Part shown: positions 56,813 through 64,000 of the stretch, one piece after another
Position numbering within the stretch: position 1 is the first letter of the stretch
How the letters are laid out: each line of letters begins with the position of its first letter
Origin: Cryphonectria parasitica EP155
Taxonomy: Eukaryota > Ascomycota > Sordariomycetes > Diaporthales > Cryphonectriaceae
DNA: 64,000 nucleotides
Assembly: GCF_011745365.1 (NCBI RefSeq)
Contig: NW_024468913.1
Location: 4,030,001-4,094,000 of the forward strand
Direction: 5' to 3'
The notes under the pieces: model-generated
Seen by the model: only the letters and a program-made list of their open reading frames with translations
The model's database searches: none
What the model was told of the DNA's origin: nothing
Program-made: the position numbers and the translations under genes

Positions 56813-57999
56813 TCATAGGGACCAGTAGATATCGACCTTGACAGACTGGACAAAGTTGACCCAGCTGCCGAATCTGGACATAGCCCAGACGGTGACGACA
56901 TCACCCAGCTTCAGGCTCCGGACAAAAGCACCATCACCCGTCGCCTCACCGCGGCCCATCTCCTTCAGTTCCTCGGCGGTGAGTGGGTCCTTGTCGTCGT
57001 TCCAAGACCAAACCACCACGTGAGTGGTGGGATCGCGGATGGCGGTCTTGTTGTGCTGGATAGTAAGCTGGCGGTCGGGATGAAGGGGGTGATCAAACTC
57101 AGGTCGGTCGGCATAAACAGCCGGGTGGATGGGTCGCAGGGCGTAGACGGGCAAATACGGATCAGGGAGCGGATCGTCGTGAAGAGGTTCCGCGTCCTCC
57201 TCTGCCTGAGGTTCCCTTTCTAAACACCCTTGGGGACGGGCAGCGTTCTTGTCAAACCTCTCCAGACCAGCGCAGAAGAAGGTGTTGGAGCCCCTGTAGG
57301 ACCCCCTGTCTCGTAGAGCGTTGCCTGACCAGCCCTGGTCGTGGCTGGTGATGGTGAAGACGATCTTGCGGCACGGGTGCTCGAGAGTGCTGGTGGGGCT
57401 TTGGATCCAACTCTGGAACTGGGAAACTGGGTATTCGCCGTCAGGGGAGAGAGGCTGTGGCGGGGCTCTTGTAAGGGCGTAATGGCGGTCGTCGTAGTGC
57501 GTCTTCCTGGTGAAGCCCAGAGGCTGCGAGCGCAGCTGTGATGGTTGTCAGCAGGGAAGCGTCGTACGCACATAAGGTCACATCACCATAGCCGCAGCAG
57601 CAGCAGACTCACCAGGAAGTGGTTCTCCGTTGCCCTGCCAGACCTGACAGTGACACTGGCATCGAGGAGGGCTGTTGTGTGAGGCCAGTATTCGGCGGCT
57701 TCGACGATGGACAGCACGACCTCGGGTGGTAGCCTCAGTCCCTGCTGCAACATCGACTTGACGATGATTACATCCATGGGCGACGGCTCGTAGAGTAGTT
57801 GGGCGCTCGCGCCACTTGAGGAGGAGGAGGCATGAGAGCTGGACGGGGACACAGGCTGAGACCCGGACGGAGATGTTGTCGAGGTGGAGGAGGGAACGAT
57901 ACCCAAGGTGCGGTTGACAAAGCTCTGGAGGAAAGGGAAGAAAGACATGAAGGGCAGGAGGAGGAGGAGGACTGTGAAGATTGTCCCGAGGAGGCTCAT
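56813..57999 (-). CDS. Fungal protein of unknown function with N-terminal membrane segment, 369 aa
   Basis: Exon 1 (57999-57613) and exon 2 (57535-56813) flank a 77-nt intron with donor GTGAGT and acceptor CATCACAG, in phase 0, restoring ENHFLLRSQPLGF. Residues 4-28 (LLGTIFTVLLLLLPFMSFFP) form a membrane anchor or signal anchor. A Ser-rich linker of about 35 residues follows. The conserved part begins LRLPPEVVLSIVEAAEYWPH, reminiscent of an F-box-like helix. Conserved-looking blocks then follow: LEHPCRKIVFTITSHDQGW, YRGSNTFFCAGLERFD, FDHPLHPDRQLTIQHNKTA, THVVVWSWNDD, GRGEATGDGAFVRSLKLGD and VDIYW. I recall these blocks from a widespread ascomycete family with no assigned function. ATG 57999 is chosen because the upstream open frame is not protein-like. 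It is divergent from the CysA-type gene. Confidence 0.85.
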
Positions 58000-58606
58000 G
58001 AGCTGTGTTGCAAGTGGTCTGTCCTGGTCCCTTCCTATATGGTTGTAATACCAGCGAATCACAGTGTATGTATGCAAGTTGTGGTTGTGTATTGATGAAG
58101 GGCTCAAAAATGTGACAGCGTTGCAGTCATACTTGACCAGCAGCAGCCTAGATCTGACGTATCTGTGTTGTATTGTTGTACCATGTATGTCGAACCTGGA
58201 GCCTGCGAACGTACTCTGTACTTTTGACGCGTGGTAGTTACTACTATGGTAGGTGGTGTTACTGCTGTATACATAGTAGAGTACATGGGCGGTCGCCAAG
58301 GGTGTAGTGGGGAATGCGGGGCTACGTCATCCCCTTATCTCTTATCTTCTAAACACCCCTAAGGGGTAAGCACAGTAAAAAGTTCTGGAGCGATCGCGGG
58401 ATGACAAAGTTGCGAATGATTACAAACCCCGCCTGCCGTTTCTGCTTCATTCCCTTCTCACCTGCGTTGATCGTACGACAAGGCGTGTGTGTGTGTGTGT
58501 ATGTGTGTCGTGGGTGGGAGGCTTTTATCTCCCACGCCTCTCATTGTTCTTTCGTCTGTCATCCTCGTCGTTTCACATATCGCACTCCAATGAAGCTGTC
58601 GTGAAG
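58000..58606. other. Divergent promoter of 607 bp
   Basis: This is shared by the unknown-function gene (-) and the serine O-acetyltransferase gene (+). It contains an ACGTCAT bZIP-like half site near 58324, a composite STRE/GATA cluster (58331-58366), and a (GT)n run at 58484-58507 close to the + strand start. No coding sequence is supported. Confidence 0.65.
58324..58366. promoter_or_regulatory. STRE palindrome, GATA pair and bZIP-like half site
   Basis: ACGTCAT (58324-58330) is followed by CCCCTTATCTCTTATCTTC, which holds one CCCCT and two TTATCT (AGATAA, GATA-factor) sites. Then comes CCCCTAAGGGG (58356-58366), two STRE cores in inverted orientation. In fungi GATA factors signal nitrogen status, STREs stress, and bZIP proteins such as CYS-3/MetR or CPC-1 sulfur and amino-acid supply. 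All would suit a cysteine-biosynthesis gene. The assignment rests on motif matches alone. Confidence 0.45.
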
Positions 58607-60184
58607 ATGAGCGCTCAACGATCAGTCGCAGGAGCTCTCCTCCGACTCGCCAGTGTTGGCACTGGGGGCCGCAGCAGTTCCAGCACCACAACCGCTGCTC
58701 ATAAACTTGCACGACTCGCCTCAACATTTCCTCAACGGTCCTCACCTCGGACGATCGCTCCATCGACCCAGCGATGCCTTCACTCGACACCCTCCCGCTC
58801 CAGCGGCGCCTCCAACCCCGCCATGTCCTTTCCCTGCCTCGATGCCGTCGAGACTACCTCCGCTACACTCGAGGCCAAGTCCTCTACCTCTGGCCCCGAG
58901 CCTTCCTACACCACGGGGGCTACCCTCAAATACCACTGTGACACCCCGATCCTGCTGGACTGGGGAGGAACGCTGCGCGAATTCGATATTGCCTACGAGA
59001 CGTGGGGCACGCCCAATCACAACAGGTCCAACGTGATCCTGCTGCACACGGGTCTGTCTGCCTCGTCCCACGCACACTCCACCGAGCTGAACCCGCAGCC
59101 TGGATGGTGGGAGAAGTTCATAGGACCCGGCTGTGCTCTGGACACCGACAAGTACTTCATAATATGCACCAATGTTCTCGGTGGCTGCTACGGCTCGACC
59201 GGTCCCAGCAGCATCGATCCTGCTGATGGCCAAAATTATGCCACACGTTTCCCCATCCTGACTATAGATGACATGGTGCGCGCCCAATTTAGGCTGCTGG
59301 ACCACCTCGGGGTCGACAAGCTGTACGCCAGTGTCGGGTCCAGCATGGGCGGCATGCTGTCCCTGGCGGCCGCCGTGCAGTTCCCAGACCGGGTGGGCAG
59401 GATCGTCTCCATCAGTGGGTGTGCCCGGAGCCACCCATACAGTATAGCCATGCGCCACACCCAGAGGCAGGTTCTGATGATGGATCCCAACTGGAACAGG
59501 GGTTATTACTACGGCAAGATTCCTCCTCACCACGGCATGAAGCTCGCCCGCGAGATTGCCACGGTTACCTACCGCTCCGGCCCCGAGTGGGAGCAGCGCT
59601 TCGGCAGGAGGAGGGCTGACCCGGCCAAACCCCCGGCCCTGTGTCCGGATTTCCTCATCGAGACGTACCTGGACCACGCCGGCGAGAAGTTCAACCTGAC
59701 GTACGACGCCAACAGTCTCTTGTACGTCAGCAAGGCCATGGACCTTTTCGACCTGGGCGGCGAGAACAGGTCGCGCACCGCAGCCCGGCGAGCGGAACGA
59801 GAGACGGAGCTCACTTCGGGTGGCGGCTCTGTTGGCTTTGATGCCAGCTGCAGCCTAACCCTGCCGGAAGATCCATACGAGGAGCAGCCAGGCACCAGTG
59901 AGGGCGAGGTAGACCCGAAGCAAGCCCTGAGCGCGAAGCCACCCGCGGATCTCGTCGCCGGCCTCGCTCCCCTGCGCGATCACCCGACACTTGTCATGGG
60001 CGTGGCCAGTGACATCCTGTTCCCCGCGTGGCAGCAGCGTGAGATTGCCGAGACGCTGAGGTATGCTGGAAACAGGAAAGTCACGCATGTTGAGCTCAGC
60101 GAGGAGCAGAGCATGTTTGGTCACGACACCTTCCTGCTGGACCTGCAGAACATTGGAGGAAACATCAAGACCTTCCTGGGTTGA
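58607..60184 (+). CDS. cysA: Mitochondrial serine O-acetyltransferase, CysA/MetX type
   Basis: A single exon gives 525 residues from ATG 58607. The alpha/beta-hydrolase fold is that of homoserine O-acetyltransferases: [41 protein letters not shown], and [16 protein letters not shown]. The nucleophile elbow is GSSMGG with Ser246; the partner Asp469 is in ASDILFP and His506 in FGHDTF, a complete triad. In Aspergillus nidulans cysA and fission yeast cys2, this branch with a mitochondrial presequence and a long insertion is a serine O-acetyltransferase. It makes O-acetylserine for cysteine synthesis rather than acetylating homoserine. The first 65 residues here are Arg/Ser/Thr-rich with almost no acidic residues, as expected of a presequence. 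Length matches what I recall for CysA. Homoserine acetyltransferase remains the alternative. Confidence 0.9.
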   Translation: MSAQRSVAGALLRLASVGTGGRSSSSTTTAAHKLARLASTFPQRSSPRTIAPSTQRCLHSTPSRSSGASNPAMSFPCLDAVETTSATLEAKSSTSGPEPSYTTGATLKYHCDTPILLDWGGTLREFDIAYETWGTPNHNRSNVILLHTGLSASSHAHSTELNPQPGWWEKFIGPGCALDTDKYFIICTNVLGGCYGSTGPSSIDPADGQNYATRFPILTIDDMVRAQFRLLDHLGVDKLYASVGSSMGGMLSLAAAVQFPDRVGRIVSISGCARSHPYSIAMRHTQRQVLMMDPNWNRGYYYGKIPPHHGMKLAREIATVTYRSGPEWEQRFGRRRADPAKPPALCPDFLIETYLDHAGEKFNLTYDANSLLYVSKAMDLFDLGGENRSRTAARRAERETELTSGGGSVGFDASCSLTLPEDPYEEQPGTSEGEVDPKQALSAKPPADLVAGLAPLRDHPTLVMGVASDILFPAWQQREIAETLRYAGNRKVTHVELSEEQSMFGHDTFLLDLQNIGGNIKTFLG

Positions 60185-61682
60185 TAAGGGGACCAGGACG
60201 AGATATGGTAATCAAAAAACTTGTCTGTCAGTATCTTGGGGCGACCTTTTCTCATCGCAAGACATGAATGCCTGGTAAGAAGATGGGTACTTATCATCTC
60301 AGGTGAGGCGACCATCGGAGGCATCTTCGAGAGACCAAAACTCCAGTGGCCAGGAACTTCTCATCCTCGTGCCATATTATATATATATATGCCAGATCTG
60401 TGCACATCCTCTATATACCCGCAAGGTTCAATATTCAATCTAGCTCATTCCAATTTCAAAAGTATCTAGCGAAGACAAACTAAAGTCGATGAATGTTGCT
60501 CCGTTGCGCTGTATGCATATAAAATATCAAACTTGCGGGGACGACATGGGAGGTGGAACTGAGCCATTGAAGATTCAACCACAGCAGAGGGAAAAGAAGT
60601 GGTCCAGGTCAAGTCTTTGGTCAATTCATCTCATCTTCTTAACCTGCAACCAGCTGCGAGTGTGTGTGATATGAAGAAGAACATTGCCTGTTTCGGCAGC
60701 CAGCCGTGATCTGATTGGTCTGCCGCAACATCGACTCATGCACTACTTGGCATACTCTGTAGCACATTTCTGACCTGGACCTGGTAGTAAGACAATTAGC
60801 ATTCAAGCTGAGCTTGGTCTGGGCATTTCTTGGGCGTGATGTTCTTGTGCTCAGCAGTTTTGTAGATGACTTGATATAAATGGCTGGCTGTATGAGGGTG
60901 TGATTTTTTGGTGGGTAAAAAGACAAGTGGGGGAAATTGGATTGAAGTCTAGGGTAAGTGGTTACCCTAACCCTGGTTCTTCCCATCTGGTCCCTGGACG
61001 GCCAGCTACACCTTGGTCTGTCTATTCAGTGGTACAAGAGATCAGGCTTGAAGGGGCTTTGACTACTACTACCTACGATGATAATCATGGCCACTGGTGA
61101 GAGAAAGGAAAGAAGGAAAAAGGAGAGAAGGATTTCCGAGGGACAAGAAATCTGGAGGAGAACTTGTTAAAAGCGTCAGCTAACTTTGGGTACCCCCCCC
61201 CCCCCGGCCGGTTCTTTTACATACTTCATATACTCATCATTCATTCTTAAATTACCCAGAAAATGGTGATCATGTTCGAATACCAAGTAGCCACTGAACT
61301 AACAGAACCTGAAAATTGTTGTTCATCCCCCAGTGGGAGGTTTTATAAGATTACTGGTCATTTCCATGGAGGCTTTTCATGACTTTCTCAAGACTACCTC
61401 AAATCCAAAGCGTGCCAGGGCATGATCCCGCGGCTCAGGGTCATCGAGTGTTGAGACTGTATAAAACATCTGCACGAGTGGACTTCCCAATACTCTCGAC
61501 TTTGCGATTACTAGTACCCAGACAGAACATAGATTTTTACAATACCATAATGATTGGTTCTGTTGACTCCGAGTAATCATACGTGTCCTGATGCTCTCTG
61601 GTTGAAGTATCATGTTCGTTCTCCCGCTCCACGTTTTCAAGCATCACTCAGAAGCCTTTCAGGCTCGCATCCATGTATCAAG
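60185..61682. other. Spacer between convergent genes
   Basis: 3' flanks of the serine O-acetyltransferase (+) and DUF3237 (-) genes. A TATATATATAT patch lies near 60378, a C12 run at 61193-61204, and an isolated CCCTAACCCT near 60965. No coding sequence is recognised. Confidence 0.7.
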
Positions 61683-62423
61683 TCACATACGTACCAGTCT
61701 CGAAAGAAAGTCAGTAAGATCTCCCTGTGACGCTAAATACCATATTTCGGAAAGAAGCCAAGATGGATAGAGAACTCACCTGCCAGACTTCCACAGAGAC
61801 TTCTTCCGTGTCGACCCGCGCTACATACCCATACGCAACCACATAGTTCAGGTAGTTGTACGCAGAACACGCCGTCTCGAACGTCAAAAACACATTCGGC
61901 GAGTGGCCTGTCTCTCTGGCCAGGATAGTGCACCCGTCGGATGTCTGCAGAAGAGCCACGACGTTCGGGTTGAACTCGCCGTTGGTGTCTTGCATGCCAA
62001 TATCAAGACCGCCAATGACCGTGCCTAGGGGTTGTTATTGATTGTTCTTTATCAGAAACAAGAATGCTCAGGAGGTTCATGTTCAGGTCCTTTTGAGTCC
62101 AATAACATCGAGTGCTTCGATAAGAGTACATGAGACGGACAGAGAAAAAATGTGTGTGTGTGTGTGTGTATGGCTGCTGGCTCACCCTCGATCGCAGGTC
62201 CGGTGAAACTACCACCCTGGACCGGCTCAAACACTTGGGTGCCCAATGGTGTGGATCCAAGATCGGTGAGCGTGCCGTCTTCAAGGTACAGAGTGAAAAG
62301 GTATGCCAATGCAGGAGCCGTTGGAGCGGTGTTGTTTGCTGAGCGTGCTGATAGCTTTGTCGTTGGTAGGGCCGATGCTGCGGCCGCCAGACCAAGCAAG
62401 GAAGTGAAGAGGGAGGACAACAT
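61683..62423 (-). CDS. Secreted DUF3237-domain protein, about 174 aa
   Basis: Exons 62423-62186, 62024-61780 and, less surely, 61724-61683. The ATG at 62423 opens a signal peptide (MLSSLFTSLLGLAAAASA), followed by a probable KLSAR propeptide-like site. The mature part matches the DUF3237 plan: LAYLFTLYLEDGTLTDLG, FEPVQGGSFTGPAIEGTVIGG, TSDGCTILARETG, and a closing segment VAYGYVARVDTEEVSVEVWQ. The family is a small beta-barrel found in fungi and bacteria, function unknown. Introns 1 and 2 have GTGAGC and GTGAGT donors. The second junction (acceptor CTAG) restores IEGTVIGGLDIG. The 13-residue tail after the last intron is the simplest reading; an alternative TTTAG acceptor would give a different, longer tail. 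Confidence 0.8.
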
Positions 62424-64000
62424 TTTGAACGACAAGTCAAACGCTTCTTTTCTTTCTTTCGTAACAGCTTCGAGGCTGGTCACATAAACTCCCAATCGAT
62501 CGTCGGTCCTGCATAACATAAAGCAAGTATGTTTGTACGACGGTTTGGATTTTTGCAGCTGACATCTATTATATAATCACTTCCTCCCTTGCATTACAAG
62601 CCAGTCTTGATTCTTCTATAACTCCGAACAATTACTCCGAATCCTTTAAGATCTAGCCCAAGGGGTGAAGGTGTCTACGCAAATACAACAGTGTCGATTC
62701 CAAATAATTATTATTATTATTCCTATTCGAGTCGCGCCGCAGAGTCCCTTCAGCCCCCATGTGAACGATTGCGCCAGGAGTGCGCGGCGTCTATGAATAC
62801 ATCAGCGTCCGGCTCTCAGATGCTAGGGCTGATATTGGCTCGCCCGAGTCCCAGTCTATGGTCCAGCCGCATGTTCCTAATGTAATAACATGTCATCTTT
62901 GTTGTGATCGAGACAGTCTATTGATGACTACGGCTGCGTTTGCAGCTCGCCAAGTCCCGTTCGACCTATTGGACGGTTCCAAGGGCCTAGCCGACTCTAA
63001 TTACTGAATACTGAGTGCTGCGGCGGGAGATACCTTCAGTGAGTATGCTTCATGGGTCGCTGTGTCCCAATCTGGCTTGTCGGACCCGTCTACCACCCAT
63101 CATTCTTCATACTCCTCGTTCTTGTCCTTGCCGCTCCTTTCCCTAATCCTTATAATGTTCATATAACACAATTACCTCGAGAAATCGGCCCTTGTTTCAA
63201 TTCATCCAGTAATGTTGATTTTGCACGGCTAATATTTTTGAAAAGAATAATGATAGAGACTCGGAAAATGATTGTCAACTAATTCGACCCATCAATTGCG
63301 AGAAATCCTCCGATATTCAATCAAAGCCTAAATCAGCAAATGAGTATTAAGTTCGGAAACAATCACCTCACTCTGCAAAGACCTCAATTACGTCATTAAA
63401 AACATATTGATCAATACAAACGGCAGAATAGTTTGCTTCAACAGAGTTTGTGGGGCCATCGTGAACCTTCTCAACGCGGCTCAATTACTGATGTGTCACC
63501 ACCAGTGATGCCATCCGGACAGAAATTTGCAGCTACGCCGAAGGCTACGAGGCTGTGGCGCGGCTCCACAAGGTGAATAATGAGAATTCGCGTTTCAGAG
63601 GGATAAACATGCGGCAGGAATTGCGCAGGTTCCCAAGGGAGAATTCGCCGAGTTACCGAGAATCGTCCGCCGTAGTGAAGAGTTTTTCTTTCAAGAGTGG
63701 AACTGCGGATGGAGTGTGCTCGGGAAGGCTTCGGTCCACAGCAAGGCGCCAAGAGTGATTGATGATTGTGGGCATGACCTCGTCGGGCAAACCGTGTATC
63801 ATTTTCTGTGTGAGGTTTATCTGCTCACTGGTCCTTTAAAGGGGGGGATAGTTATTTATTCAGCTCGAAAATGGACAATCATGCGGTGAACTCCGGACCG
63901 CTGCACTTTCTTACACGTCCCCTCTCAATGCCCACTCCTGATGGATTTTACTCCTATGCCTATCGTATGTTGCCTCACCTGAGTCGCGGCAGGATTTTGT
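62424..64000. other. AT-richer right edge, no gene recognised
   Basis: Beyond the DUF3237 promoter the DNA is poorer in GC than the rest of the window. It shows only short open frames (for example 63471-63752 on the minus strand) that do not look protein-like and start from weak codons. A gene beginning beyond the edge cannot be excluded. Confidence 0.5.

Noticed and set aside
60964..60973. CCCTAACCCT, telomere-like
   Set aside because: Fewer than two repeat units in a unique sequence; too short to be an interstitial telomere tract.
1..64000. Search for CRISPR arrays, phage or bacterial operons
   Set aside because: Introns in most genes, fungal gene families and lack of spaced direct repeats rule these out; the tandem repeats are microsatellites.

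Overview
The window is nuclear DNA of a filamentous ascomycete (Pezizomycotina). The gene families point to Sordariomycetes, but the species cannot be named from this sequence. The evidence is short spliceosomal introns (mostly 60-170 nt) with GTRNGN donors, CTRAY branch sites and YAG acceptors. Genes lie on both strands, coding DNA is GC-rich, and the long spacers are pyrimidine-rich and full of microsatellites and G/C homopolymers. I see no rRNA, tRNA, CRISPR or intact transposon.

Layout. 1-8.9 kb: no ordinary gene; mostly a long, apparently spliced leader of the next gene, with a candidate N-terminal coding exon at 5986-6051. 8.9-12.0 kb (+): Gln/His-rich protein with two copies of a fungal domain I recall as DUF8032. 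14.06-14.64 kb (-) and 15.70-15.99 kb (-): two small two-exon genes. 16.7-18.9 kb: two convergent Nudix hydrolases, one ADP-sugar diphosphatase-like with a probable mitochondrial presequence, the other a YSA1-type ADP-ribose pyrophosphatase. About 20.1-20.8 kb (+): decayed MFS transporter. 23.7-27.3 kb (+): a large disordered protein. 28.1-29.9 kb (+): Baeyer-Villiger-type flavin monooxygenase. 31.4-32.2 kb (+): intracellular glycine-zipper/LysM protein. 33.2-34.5 kb (+): SLC35F-type transporter. 39.2-41.2 kb (+): four-exon conserved fungal protein. 42.5-43.6 kb (-): AhpC/TSA-like thioredoxin-fold protein. 50.8-55.0 kb (+): Cid1-type nucleotidyltransferase. 56.8-58.0 kb (-): fungal protein of unknown function with an N-terminal membrane segment, divergent from 58.6-60.2 kb (+), a mitochondrial MetX-family serine O-acetyltransferase (CysA type). 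61.7-62.4 kb (-): secreted DUF3237 protein.

How they fit together. This looks like an ordinary housekeeping and regulatory chromosome arm, not a secondary-metabolite cluster or a bacterial-style system. The only functional pairing is the two tail-to-tail Nudix hydrolases, both predicted to hydrolyse ADP-linked sugars, probably in different compartments. Unexplained structure lies in non-coding DNA: a dispersed set of short TACTA...TAGTA inverted repeats, 16 G/C runs of 10 nt or more, homopolymers inside introns (one directly before a splice acceptor), and long gene-poor blocks upstream of putative regulatory genes. Exon boundaries were derived by eye from splice signals, reading phase and remembered family conservation; none has been checked with transcripts or database searches.
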